Assembly: GCF_009937975.1 (NCBI RefSeq)
Contig: NZ_AP018441.1
Coordinates: forward strand, 2,232,001-2,296,000
DNA: 64,000 nucleotides
From: Undibacterium sp. YM2
GTDB taxonomy: Bacteria; Pseudomonadota; Gammaproteobacteria; Burkholderiales; Burkholderiaceae_D
Direction of reading: 5' to 3'
Shown here: positions 9,146 to 18,015 of the stretch, one piece after another
Layout of the letters: the number at the start of each line of letters is the position of its first letter
Position numbering within the stretch: position 1 is the first letter of the stretch
Program-made: the position numbers and the translations under genes
Notes under the pieces: model-generated
Databases searched by the model: none
The model's input: the letters and a program-made list of their open reading frames with translations, nothing else
What the model was told of the DNA's origin: nothing

Positions 9146-9178
9146 AAAGGCTTGATTGTTTCAAGCAATCAAGCCTTT
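9146..9178 (-). terminator. Intrinsic terminator of the OPT transporter gene
   Basis: A perfect 13-bp stem (AAAGGCTTGATTG / CAATCAAGCCTTT) with a 7-base loop. On the minus strand it is followed by a T-rich run. It lies 20 bp past the stop of the gene at 9198. Confidence 0.85.
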
Positions 9179-9197
9179 CAGATTTCAACTCTTGGCG

Positions 9198-11462
9198 TCA
9201 GGAAGTTTTCTTTTCCCGTGCAACCCAATACAGCGCAATGATGATCAACGCGTAGGGGATCATGGACAAGGCGTTGGCATTGACACCTTCAAAGAAGGGA
9301 TTGTTTGCTGTCGCCCAGTCACCGATTTTCTTGTCAAAATCAGTCAGGATACCTGCCGTGAATGCAATGACGATACCAGCCAGCGCACCACCGGCGATAT
9401 AGCCAGATGACAGCAAGACACCAGAACTGCGGTCCCCCGCTGCCTGTTTCTCTTCTTCGCTGAGGTGCTTGTTGTGCTCCAGCTTGTTATTACGACGATC
9501 TACCGCCCAGCGTATCATGCCACCCACAAACAGCGGGGCAGACGATGACAGCGGCAAATACACACCCACCGCAAAGGCCAGCGACGGGATGCCTGCCATT
9601 TCCAGTACCAGCGCAATCATCACGCCAAACAGGACCAGGGTCCAGGGCAGTTGCCTGTCCAGGATACCCTTGATGATGTAAGACATCAGCACGGCTTTCG
9701 GCGCATCGTATTTCTTGACTTCAGTGCCATCAGGTCGTTTGTTGTAAGCACCATTGATACCCGGATCGACCAGATAGACAGCCTTGCCTGCATTGTCGAC
9801 AAAGTACTTACCAGCAGGGCCGCCGACATTGTCATTCTTGTGCCAGACTTTGTATGTTCCTTTATCTGTATCAGCTTGTGGGCCTTGCAGTTGTGCAGTG
9901 TCAGTCAGTTTCGATGCATCTGTCTGCAGAGCAGGAGCAACCTGTGCTGCTGGTACATACACAGTGCCAGAGTCATTCAACTTCAACAGGATAGGGCCAA
10001 GAATCAGGGCAGAAGACAGTGCACCTGCCAAGATCGCATATTGCTGCAAACGCGGTGTCGAACCAACGATGTAACCGGTCTTCAAATCCTGTGAGGTGGT
10101 ACCAGCATTACTGGAAGCGATACAGACGATCGCACCGACAGACAGGGCAGTCACATAGTATTGACCACCAGTCCAGCCCATGATCAGGAAGATCAGGCAG
10201 GTAAACAGCAGGGTCGCTACCGTCATGCCAGAGATAGGGTTGGAAGAAGAACCTATCTCACCTGTCAGACGGGACGATACGGTGGCAAACAGGAAGCCGA
10301 ACACCAGGATCAGCAAGGCACCCAGGAAATTCATGTGCAGTGGTGTCGCAAATGTAATGACAGCAATAATGGCCAGCGCACCGATGACTACCCACTTCAT
10401 CGAGATATCCTGGTCAGTACGCAGTGGCGCAGTAGCTGCTGCAGCACCTTTACCCAGGCCAGACAAACCAGCCGACAGGCTGCGCCAGATCGTAGGCATA
10501 GCGCGTGCCAAACTGACCAGGCCGCCGGCAGCTACAGCGCCAGCACCGATGTACAGGATATAAGCGCCACGCACGTCGTGGGCACTCATTTCACTGATGA
10601 GCTTGGTTCCAGGGGCCAGAGGCACACTCAATGCATCACCAAAGAACTTGATCATCGGGATCAGCAGCAAATAAGACATGACACCACCAGCGGCCATAAC
10701 GGCAGCAATGCGCGGGCCGATGATATAGCCTACGCCCAGCAGTTCAGGGGAGACTTCTGCACCCAGGGAACCACCTTTGAGTGGCGCACCGAATACGACT
10801 TCAGGCGTGTCTTTCCAACCTTTGAGCGCAACGTTGGCAATCTTGTACAAGAGGCCAATACCAAAGCCACCAAAGATAATCGCCGCACGTTTGCTGGCAT
10901 CATCTGCTGCATTTGGATTGTTCTTTTCGCCGGCAGCTTCGCGCGAAGAATCGGTCGCTGCGGCCTTCAATACCTCGGCACAGGCCGTGCCTTCGGGGTA
11001 TTTCAGTTCATCATGCTTTTCCACGATCATGGTTCTGCGCATGGGGATCATGAGCAAAATACCCAGCAAGCCACCGAGGCAGCCGACCAGCATGACGCGG
11101 GAAATTTCCAGGTCAAAACCCAGAATCAGGATGGCTGGCATGGTCACACCAAGGCCAAAAGCCAGGGATTCACCAGCCGAACCGGCGGTCTGGGTAATAC
11201 TGTTTTCCAGGATGGTCGCATCTTTCGCGCCCAGCTTATTGCTTAAACGGAACAGGGTGATGGCAATCACGGCTACCGGTATCGAGGCACTGACGGTCAA
11301 ACCGACCTTGAGTACCAGATACAGGGATGATGCACCGAAAACCATGCCAAGTAATACGCCCATGATCAGGGCTCTTGCGGTCATTTCGGGGAGTTGGGCT
11401 GAGGCCGGGATGTAGGGCTTGAACCCCGGCTTGGTAGCAGGTGTTGACATTTCTGTTGGCAT
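9198..11462 (-). CDS. OPT-family oligopeptide transporter
   Basis: 754 residues, a polytopic inner-membrane protein with many hydrophobic helices along its whole length. It belongs to the oligopeptide transporter (OPT) superfamily, whose bacterial members import short peptides or metal-chelate complexes with protons. Supporting motifs are LPEMTARALIMGVLLGMVFGA near the N-terminus, GGLLGILLMIPMRR and KYPEGTACAEVLKA (about residues 130-165), and GSSSNPISGMTVATL. A hydrophilic segment of about 90 residues (about 505-595, from TVYVPAAQV to EVKKYDAP) interrupts the membrane region and probably lies outside the membrane. The ATG has AGGTAG upstream. It stands as a single transcription unit. The substrate cannot be read from sequence. 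Confidence 0.88.
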   Translation of the reverse strand: MPTEMSTPATKPGFKPYIPASAQLPEMTARALIMGVLLGMVFGASSLYLVLKVGLTVSASIPVAVIAITLFRLSNKLGAKDATILENSITQTAGSAGESLAFGLGVTMPAILILGFDLEISRVMLVGCLGGLLGILLMIPMRRTMIVEKHDELKYPEGTACAEVLKAAATDSSREAAGEKNNPNAADDASKRAAIIFGGFGIGLLYKIANVALKGWKDTPEVVFGAPLKGGSLGAEVSPELLGVGYIIGPRIAAVMAAGGVMSYLLLIPMIKFFGDALSVPLAPGTKLISEMSAHDVRGAYILYIGAGAVAAGGLVSLARAMPTIWRSLSAGLSGLGKGAAAATAPLRTDQDISMKWVVIGALAIIAVITFATPLHMNFLGALLILVFGFLFATVSSRLTGEIGSSSNPISGMTVATLLFTCLIFLIMGWTGGQYYVTALSVGAIVCIASSNAGTTSQDLKTGYIVGSTPRLQQYAILAGALSSALILGPILLKLNDSGTVYVPAAQVAPALQTDASKLTDTAQLQGPQADTDKGTYKVWHKNDNVGGPAGKYFVDNAGKAVYLVDPGINGAYNKRPDGTEVKKYDAPKAVLMSYIIKGILDRQLPWTLVLFGVMIALVLEMAGIPSLAFAVGVYLPLSSSAPLFVGGMIRWAVDRRNNKLEHNKHLSEEEKQAAGDRSSGVLLSSGYIAGGALAGIVIAFTAGILTDFDKKIGDWATANNPFFEGVNANALSMIPYALIIIALYWVAREKKTS

Positions 11463-11619
11463 TGGTCTACCTATTTGTTGTCAAAAAAGCTGAATAAGAG
11501 GGTGGTCTGTATCAGCGCGGCGAATAAACAATCCCCCTCTGTCTCCTGAGGGGAACGATGAAAAAACATAAATATCCGCGCATTATCACGCTTTTTTCAG
11601 CCTGTTTGCAATGCCATCA

Positions 11620-12909
11620 TTAAACTTGTTGCATCTCCTCCTGCTTGCTCAGGCGTGGCAAGACAGTGATGCCGCGAATAATCGGATTTTTTGCCGCAAA
11701 TGTTGCCAGCAGCAAGGCTGCCACACCTGCAAAACCCAGGGCATAGCGCAGGCCCATGTGCTCGCCCAGCCAGCCGCCAATCAAGGCTCCAGGCCCTGCC
11801 GGTATCAGTATCAGCCAGCGCATGGTGCTGGTCATGCGGCCCAGCATGGCTTCTGGCGTGACTGCCTGACGCAAGGCCAGGAAGTTGATAAAGATCAGCA
11901 CGCCGCCTATGGAGAAACACATCAGCATGAAACCAAATGCAGCGATACCCCAGTTATTGGTCGGTGCCAAGGCCAGCAAACCCCAGCCCAGTCCACAGAC
12001 TGCCACACCCAGTACCATGCAGGGACCCGGCCCGATAGTGCGGCTGATGCGGCTGCCATACACACTGGCGATAATGGTGCCCACACCCATACCCATATAG
12101 CTGAGACCAACTGCCTGTTCAGACAAACCCAGTTCGCGCGTGGCAAACAGGATTTGCACCACCAAGGCCGCGTTATAGCAAAGCTGCCAGCCACCTACTG
12201 TCAAGGCCAGCGCGATCAGCAGAGGTTTATTGGCGACAAAAGACAGGCCTGCCTTCAAGTCACGCCAGAAGTGTGCATCTGCACGTGGTTCCCTGACTTC
12301 ATTGACATGAATGCCGCGCAAGATCACAGCGGATGTCAGTAAAAGAATGGCATCAGCCAGCAAGGCTATTGGTGCACCCAGCAACTTGATCAATGCACCA
12401 GCCGTGGCGGGGCCTGCAACTTCTGCCCCTGAGGTTGCCAGTGCATTCTTTGCATGTGCTTCTACCAGGCGGTCACGTGGCACGATCTGTGTCAGCACGA
12501 TCTGGGAAGCCGTACCTGCCGTGGTGTTGACCATACCTATCATGAAGCCGACTATATATAACCATGTCATGTTCAGATAACCCAACCACCAGGCCACAGG
12601 CACGCTGGCGACCGAAATGGAGATCATGATTTCTCCGACTACATAAACTGGCAGCTTGCGTACCCTGTCCAGCCATACACCTGAAGGTAGCGACAGCAAG
12701 ACAAAGGGCAGGATCTCCATGAAAGTCAGCATGCCCATCTGGGTGGCACTTGCGTGCAGTAGCAGGGCGGCAGTCAGCGGCAGGGCCAGCATGGTGACCT
12801 GGGCACCAAATGAACTGATCAGTATCGAAGTCCAGAGACGCCGATAGACAAGGTCGCGTAATAAATCCCTTTCCGGGAGCGAAAACAGTCCTAAAATTTT
12901 ATTTTTCAT
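11620..12909 (-). CDS. MFS transporter (EntS-like, MFS_3 type)
   Basis: 429 residues from ATG 12909; a TTG nine bases upstream is less likely. It has twelve hydrophobic segments and the loop motif LPSGVWLDRVRKLPVYVVGE between helices 2 and 3, which is the typical G-x-x-x-D-R-x-x-R signature of major facilitator transporters. The overall pattern (YRRLWTSILISSFGAQVTMLALPLTAALLL at the start; TAGTASQIVLTQIVPRDRLVEAHAKN in the middle) resembles the EntS/MFS_3 group of exporters. The substrate is unknown. It is a single gene, transcribed away from the exonuclease gene at 13370. Confidence 0.85.
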   Translation of the reverse strand: MKNKILGLFSLPERDLLRDLVYRRLWTSILISSFGAQVTMLALPLTAALLLHASATQMGMLTFMEILPFVLLSLPSGVWLDRVRKLPVYVVGEIMISISVASVPVAWWLGYLNMTWLYIVGFMIGMVNTTAGTASQIVLTQIVPRDRLVEAHAKNALATSGAEVAGPATAGALIKLLGAPIALLADAILLLTSAVILRGIHVNEVREPRADAHFWRDLKAGLSFVANKPLLIALALTVGGWQLCYNAALVVQILFATRELGLSEQAVGLSYMGMGVGTIIASVYGSRISRTIGPGPCMVLGVAVCGLGWGLLALAPTNNWGIAAFGFMLMCFSIGGVLIFINFLALRQAVTPEAMLGRMTSTMRWLILIPAGPGALIGGWLGEHMGLRYALGFAGVAALLLATFAAKNPIIRGITVLPRLSKQEEMQQV

Positions 12910-13369
12910 AATGAGCAATACAATAATTTGCCCGTGTCTTTATTCTTGACGAGATGAATAGCAGTACACAGGTCTGGGCGTCTATGCGCAATCAGGATGT
13001 AGCAAAAAAAGCAAAGATGGATGATGTGTAATGCCTGGTTTGGCCTGGTAAGGCTGAACAAACTGTCAGCGATTACTACCGTATCATCGGAGCATCTGGC
13101 GGCTAGCGCAGATTAGTCGAACTCGTAGAGCTATTCGAACTTAATGGGGCTTGGGGTAGGCGCAAAGCTACGTCGCCAGTGCTGAAAAGCCTGGTTGCAC
13201 CACGGTGTTGCTAGTGACGCTGTAGTTTGAAAGTGCATTTACCCGAGTCCTGAGGGTTGAAAGTGAATGTAAATCGAATCAGAAAATTACCCAGCGCCAA
13301 AAATTTTTATTGACGCAAGATATGAATAGATTGTATTGCTCTTCATAAGTTCCCGCTAGTGAAAAAAAT
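12910..13369. other. 460-bp gene-free intergenic region
   Basis: No credible reading frame is visible. It must hold the divergent promoters for the MFS gene (minus) and the exonuclease gene (plus), but no clear -35/-10 pair stands out. A short degenerate direct repeat, TTGAAAGTGCATTTA (13227-13241) and TTGAAAGTGAATGTA (13257-13271), has a 30-bp period. I see nothing else. Confidence 0.6.
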
Positions 13370-14233
13370 ATGATGTTTGAAAAACCAGTAGTCATGATTG
13401 ACTTTGAAACCTCCGGCATGTCACCAGACCAGGGAGGGCGCGTTACCGAAGTGGCAGCCTTGCGCATCGTCGGTGGTGAAATCGTTGACCGTTATGTCAG
13501 CCTCATCAACAGCAATGTGCGTATCCCTTACTTTATTACTGAATTGACAGGCATTACCCAGGCCATGGTGGACAAAGCACCGCCAGTATCTGAAGTGTTG
13601 CCTGAGCTCGTAGAGTTTATCGGTACTGACACATTAGCTGCCCACAACGCCAGTTTTGATGAAAAGTTCTTGTTGGCCGAGAGTGACAGGCTGGGCCTGT
13701 GGCCTGCCCATGACGGCGTGATTTGTTCCGTCAAGCTGGCACGCAGGGTTTTCCCTGGCTTGAGCACCTATTCATTGGGGCCATTGGCAGCTTCCATGGG
13801 CATACGTTTCAAAGGTGCTGCTCACAGGGCAGAGGCAGATGCAGAAGTCGCATCAAATCTGATGCTGCGCATAGCCAGCGAGCTGGGTCAGCGTTATGGC
13901 TATTCCGCAATTGACCCGCGCTTGCTACAGGATATTAACAAGCTGGCAGCAGCCAAAGTGCCAGCATTCTTAAAAAAGCACAGAGCGGCTGAGATTGCGG
14001 CTGATGTTGCGCCGGTTCCCTTGATAAAGACCAAGGGTGTGCAACGCTTTCGCCACTACAAAGGCGGGATTTATGAGCTGGTGTGCGAGGCAACGCAAGA
14101 ATCTGATTTAAGCCCCGTCATTGTTTATCGCGCCCATGATGGCTCCATCTGGACCAGACCCAGGTCGTTTTTTTTTGAAATGCTGCAGATCAATGGCGCA
14201 GAGGTCATGCGTTTTACGCCCATCGAGGAATAA
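13370..14233 (+). CDS. DnaQ-like 3'-5' exonuclease fused to a DUF1653 domain
   Basis: 287 residues. The N-terminal part is a DEDDh exonuclease as in the proofreading epsilon subunit of DNA polymerase III and RNase T: Exo I MIDFET (D11, E13), Exo II HNASFD (H91, D96) and Exo III HRAEAD (H151, D156), so all five catalytic residues are present. The C-terminal ~60 residues (about 226-287; RHYKGGIYELV, then VIVYRAHDGSIWTRPRSFFFEM) match the DUF1653 pattern, a small domain usually found alone. This is probably not the polymerase subunit itself, because it lacks the usual C-terminal binding tail. ATG 13373 is an equally possible start; no strong Shine-Dalgarno element is visible. Confidence 0.87.
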   Translation: MMFEKPVVMIDFETSGMSPDQGGRVTEVAALRIVGGEIVDRYVSLINSNVRIPYFITELTGITQAMVDKAPPVSEVLPELVEFIGTDTLAAHNASFDEKFLLAESDRLGLWPAHDGVICSVKLARRVFPGLSTYSLGPLAASMGIRFKGAAHRAEADAEVASNLMLRIASELGQRYGYSAIDPRLLQDINKLAAAKVPAFLKKHRAAEIAADVAPVPLIKTKGVQRFRHYKGGIYELVCEATQESDLSPVIVYRAHDGSIWTRPRSFFFEMLQINGAEVMRFTPIEE

Positions 14234-14238
14234 AAAAA

Positions 14239-14262
14239 GCGGGCACATTTCATCGTGCCCGC
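14239..14262 (-). terminator. Intrinsic terminator of the POT transporter gene
   Basis: GCGGGCAC / GTGCCCGC stem with an 8-base loop. On the minus strand it is followed by seven T residues. It sits between the convergent exonuclease and POT genes. Confidence 0.85.
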
Positions 14263-14282
14263 CTTGCCTGTTGCTTTTCTTG

Positions 14283-15800
14283 TTATGCCGGTTTAGCCTG
14301 CTCAGTCTGCGTCACCGGGTTTGCTGCTGCCGATGCCTCCTTAGCGGGCCCATCTGTAATCAGTTTGCGCAAGACAGGGATCAGGACAATGAGGACGATG
14401 CCCACGCCGACACTACTCCAGCCCAGCACGGAGAAGATGTAGTTATAGGTTGGATTGGTGGATGAGGCCAGACCTTCAGTCGCTTCAGGTATCAGGCCTG
14501 AGAATTTGCTGGCCAGGATAGATGCTGTGCCTGTTACCAGCATCCATGTGCCCATCATCACACCCTGATACTGGCGCGGTGCCAGTTTGCCTATCATGGC
14601 ATAACCGATAGGCGAAATAAGTAGCTCAGCAATGCTTTGCAGGATGTAGCTGATAAATATCCATTTGAAAGCCACCAGGCCGTTGCTGGCAGCAGTTGCT
14701 ATGCCTATGGGCAGGACAAGGAAACCCAGGCCGATGATAATCAGTGCAGCAGAGAACTGACGCGGAATATCGATATTCCAGCCCTTGGCACGCAATTTGT
14801 CGAACAGCATCGCCATCAGCGGGCCGCCAAACATGATGACAAAGCTATTGATATTCTGTATCCATTGCGGCGCAACTTCATAACCCCAGACCATGCGATC
14901 TACATTACTGACAGCAAACAGTTGCAGACCCATCGGGGCCATTTGATACAGTGTCCAGAATACCAGCGAACCTATGGTCAGCAAGACATAGGCCGTCATA
15001 TTATTGCGTTCACGTGGTTCTTTGTGAATGGCAGTCAGGATAATGAAAATGACAGCAATCGCAATGCTGATGATCATGACCAGGTTGCCCGTCATCTCAG
15101 CGCGGTGCAGCATGAATTCAACCAGTGGCACCAGGCCAGCCATGACCGCGAGGCCGACCAGAAAGCGCCAGCGGAACTGTTTTGCGGTGGCATCAAGCAG
15201 GGTCGTGTTCAGGTCGCATAACCTGCGCCAGTTGATTGCTGCCAGCACGATAGCCATGAAGTTGCCTATGGTGGCAAAGATGAACAGGCTGGCATAGTCT
15301 TCTTGCAACTGGTAATAACCGGCAGCGGTGAAGCCAATAAAAAAGCCCAGGTTCATGCCCGCATAATTCCACAGGAAGGCGCTTTCACGGCGATTGTCTT
15401 CAGGTTTGAAGCGTTGCGTCAGCATCAGGTTCAGGCAGGTGACATTCAAGCCACTACCCGTCAGGAAAAATGCCAGGCCCCAGTACATGGTGGCTGAAGT
15501 ACCTACAGAAATAGTCGCACAGCCTATGACTTGCAGGATCATGCCGCCAACAAACAGGTTGCGGTTGCTGATAAAACGACCGGCCAGATAACCACCAAAC
15601 AAATGCAGGCCATAATTAAATGCACCAAACACACCCATGATGGCCGTGGCATCCTTTGCCGTAAAGCCCAGCTTCTTGGTCGCATACAGCACCAGGGTGG
15701 AATACAGTACGGCAAAGCCCAGGGTGGCAAAAATCTGTATGAAAAACAATGCGCCTGCGCCTTCAGGTACGGCAGCCAGTCTTTGTTTGATTGTGGACAA
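14283..15800 (-). CDS. Proton-dependent oligopeptide transporter (POT/PTR family)
   Basis: The frame is open to 15929, but the upstream part has no transporter character. I start at TTG 15800 (505 residues, the usual POT length) because it is preceded by a GGAG element with good spacing, giving LSTIKQRLAAVPEGAGALFFIQ as the N-terminus. The family motifs are changed but recognisable: FGAFNYGLHLFGGYLAGRFISNRNLFVGGMILQ (helices 2-3) and FLWNYAGMNLGFFIGFTAAG (helix 5 region, the PTR2 signature). POT proteins import di- and tripeptides with protons. The gene is monocistronic, with a terminator at 14239. A TTG start may lower translation. Confidence 0.88.
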   Translation of the reverse strand: MSTIKQRLAAVPEGAGALFFIQIFATLGFAVLYSTLVLYATKKLGFTAKDATAIMGVFGAFNYGLHLFGGYLAGRFISNRNLFVGGMILQVIGCATISVGTSATMYWGLAFFLTGSGLNVTCLNLMLTQRFKPEDNRRESAFLWNYAGMNLGFFIGFTAAGYYQLQEDYASLFIFATIGNFMAIVLAAINWRRLCDLNTTLLDATAKQFRWRFLVGLAVMAGLVPLVEFMLHRAEMTGNLVMIISIAIAVIFIILTAIHKEPRERNNMTAYVLLTIGSLVFWTLYQMAPMGLQLFAVSNVDRMVWGYEVAPQWIQNINSFVIMFGGPLMAMLFDKLRAKGWNIDIPRQFSAALIIIGLGFLVLPIGIATAASNGLVAFKWIFISYILQSIAELLISPIGYAMIGKLAPRQYQGVMMGTWMLVTGTASILASKFSGLIPEATEGLASSTNPTYNYIFSVLGWSSVGVGIVLIVLIPVLRKLITDGPAKEASAAANPVTQTEQAKPA

Positions 15801-15967
15801 GGTGGTCTCCAGAGTGGTGGTCTGGCAGGCATTGTAAAGCAAAGAAATACGAGAAATAAGACAATTTGTATAGATAATTTCTATGGGAAAGGTCAAAGTC
15901 AAAAACATGCGAAAATGAATGATAGTCAAGTCAGTTTAAATCTGAATCAACAAGATCATAGGAAGCA

Positions 15968-16957
15968 ATGGACAGCATAGATCTCGAAGTACTAAAAACC
16001 TGTGATGCATGGATCAAGGCAGGGCAAGCCTGCGAACTGGTCACTGTCATCAAGACCTGGGGTTCCAGCCCAAGGCCTGAAGGCGCGACACTGGCTATTG
16101 CAGGTAATGGCCAGGTAGTGGGTTCTGTCTCTGGCGGTTGCATAGAAGACGACTTGATAGAAAGAGTGCAGCGTGAAGGCATGCAGCGTCATTTGCCAGA
16201 GATAGTCACCTATGGCATTACCGCCGATGAAGCGCACCGCTTTGGTCTGCCCTGTGGCGGCACGATAGAACTGGCAATAGAACCTTTATCTGCACGCAGC
16301 CAGCTTGATGCCTTGCTGCAGGGTTTGCAAAGACATGAATTGCTCGCCAGACGCCTGGATTTGCGTACCGGTGAAGTGACACTTGGCAGGGCCGACCCGG
16401 GCCAGCAATTGCAGTTTACCGAAGATGCCTTGACAACAGTACACGGCCCGCGCTGGCGCTTGCTCATCATAGGGGCAGGGCAGTTGTCACGCTTTTTGGC
16501 CAGTATCGCAGTCGGTATGGATTATCAGGTCACGGTTTGCGATCCGCGTGAAGAATACCGCAGTGGCTGGCAAGTCGAGGGTGTGCAATTGATTCATGCC
16601 ATGCCAGACGATCTGGTACTGGAAATGCAACTGGATAGCCGCAGCGCCGTGGTCGCCCTGACGCACGACCCTAAACTGGACGATCTGGCCCTCATGGAAG
16701 CCTTGAAGTCTGATGCTTTTTATGTCGGTGCCATAGGTTCGCGCATTAACAATGCCAAGCGACGCGAGAGATTAAAAGAGTTTGACCTCAATGACGAACA
16801 ACTGGCAAAACTCCATGGCCCCATAGGTTTGTATATAGGTAGCAAGACACCAGCCGAGATTGCGATTTCCATACTGGCTGAATTGACGGCGGTAAAAAAT
16901 CGCATTCTGCTGCCTGCCGAAGTCAATGTCGCCCATGCCAAATCCACGCTAGCCTGA
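15968..16957 (+). CDS. XdhC/CoxI family protein
   Basis: 329 residues. XdhC proteins bind molybdenum cofactor and help insert its sulfurated form into xanthine dehydrogenase-type enzymes. The N-terminal XdhC_CoxI domain shows GSSPRPEGA (about 32-40) and SGGCIE (about 55-60), with Cys 58 and Cys 96 (LPCGGT) as candidate cofactor ligands. The C-terminal Rossmann domain starts at LLIIGAGQLSR (about 165-175) and ends with AIGSRINNAKRRERL. An AGGAAG element supports the ATG. No xdhA/xdhB or other molybdenum hydroxylase gene is in the window, so the client enzyme is unknown. Confidence 0.85.
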   Translation: MDSIDLEVLKTCDAWIKAGQACELVTVIKTWGSSPRPEGATLAIAGNGQVVGSVSGGCIEDDLIERVQREGMQRHLPEIVTYGITADEAHRFGLPCGGTIELAIEPLSARSQLDALLQGLQRHELLARRLDLRTGEVTLGRADPGQQLQFTEDALTTVHGPRWRLLIIGAGQLSRFLASIAVGMDYQVTVCDPREEYRSGWQVEGVQLIHAMPDDLVLEMQLDSRSAVVALTHDPKLDDLALMEALKSDAFYVGAIGSRINNAKRRERLKEFDLNDEQLAKLHGPIGLYIGSKTPAEIAISILAELTAVKNRILLPAEVNVAHAKSTLA

Positions 16958-16977
16958 TTTTTTTTTGAAAAAGAATA

Positions 16978-17847
16978 ATGACTAACTACGCTTTTCGTCT
17001 CTTGAATGTGTTTGCCGAAGAAACCCTCGGCGGTAACCCGCTATGTGTATTTGAAAATGCCACAGGCATGTCAGACGAACAAATGCAGGCCCTGGCCCTG
17101 CAATTCAATTTGTCTGAGACAGTGTTTGTATTACCCTCAGACATCGCTACCGCCAGGATGCGTATCTTCACGCCAGACACAGAAATGCCCTTTGCCGGGC
17201 ATCCGAGTCTGGGTTCGGCGCAGGTGGTTGGCAGCCTCAGCAATTCCAGCCAGATTTCGCTGGAATGCAAGGCAGGCCTGGTTGATCTGCGTCTTGAGAA
17301 TGGTATTTGGACACTGACGACGCCTCATAAAGGCGATCCGGTGGTCAAAGCCAGTGGTCTTTCTGCCGCGCAAGCAGCTTCTTTACTGGGTCTGGATGAA
17401 GGCGACATTCATTCTGTGCCGCTGTGGATCAACACTGGTAGCGAACAAATGCTGCTACCCCTGAATTCACGGGATGCAGTTTTGCGTGCCACGCCAGACG
17501 TCAGCAAGTTGCCGATCTGGCCTGCCAATAGCCTGGGGCGCAAGTCTGTCTATGTATTTGCTTTTAATGAGCCAACGTCAGAAGACGAGCGTCTGTCCGT
17601 AACGGCGCGTTATTTCTTTGCCAAGCAGGGCGGCGGCTTTGCCGAAGATCCGGGTACAGGTTCTGCATGCGCCAACCTGGGTGGCTGGTGGCAGCATCAG
17701 GGGCGTGATTTGCCAGTCAGCATGCTGATAGCTCAGGGTACGCAAGTCAGGCGTCCATGCGAGCTTTACCTGGATGTGGCGACAGACAAGAGCATACGGG
17801 TAGGGGGCAAAGTGATAGAAATTGCACAAGGCCAGCTGCAAATCTAG
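16978..17847 (+). CDS. PhzF-family isomerase/epimerase-like protein
   Basis: 289 residues with the diaminopimelate-epimerase-like fold of the PhzF family. Visible motifs are RLLNVFAEETLGGNPLCVFENA at the N-terminus, FNLSETVF with the putative catalytic Glu 47, MPFAGHPSLGSAQVVG (about 75) and DPGTGSACANLGGWW in the second half. PhzF isomerises a dihydroxyanthranilate in phenazine synthesis, but most family members sit in genomes without phenazine genes, and there are none here. It lies 20 bp after the xdhC-like gene and is probably co-transcribed with it. The substrate is unknown. Confidence 0.85.
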   Translation: MTNYAFRLLNVFAEETLGGNPLCVFENATGMSDEQMQALALQFNLSETVFVLPSDIATARMRIFTPDTEMPFAGHPSLGSAQVVGSLSNSSQISLECKAGLVDLRLENGIWTLTTPHKGDPVVKASGLSAAQAASLLGLDEGDIHSVPLWINTGSEQMLLPLNSRDAVLRATPDVSKLPIWPANSLGRKSVYVFAFNEPTSEDERLSVTARYFFAKQGGGFAEDPGTGSACANLGGWWQHQGRDLPVSMLIAQGTQVRRPCELYLDVATDKSIRVGGKVIEIAQGQLQI

Positions 17848-18015
17848 AAAAATCCTTCTGAATCAGGCTTAAATCAAGCCGGGCAGCATATAAATAGGCA
17901 TAAAGCACGGGAAGAGCAGGCGTAAATCCTTTAAAATAGCGACTTCATTCATTTGCACTGAAAAACCAGTGGCCTGACGATATTGCGTCTGTGGCCTGGT
18001 TCAGGATATTCCCCT

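Noticed and set aside
10161..11246. 361-codon frame opposite the OPT gene
   Set aside because: A shadow of the transporter gene: rich in Gln, Arg, His and Thr, and without a domain or Shine-Dalgarno element.
13227..13271. CRISPR-like or tandem repeat unit
   Set aside because: Only two degenerate 15-base copies 30 bp apart; no third copy, no cas genes.
17850..18015. FMN riboswitch upstream of ribB
   Set aside because: The conserved AGGG...CCxACCGGCGGT core of the RFN element is not present; the leader is also short.
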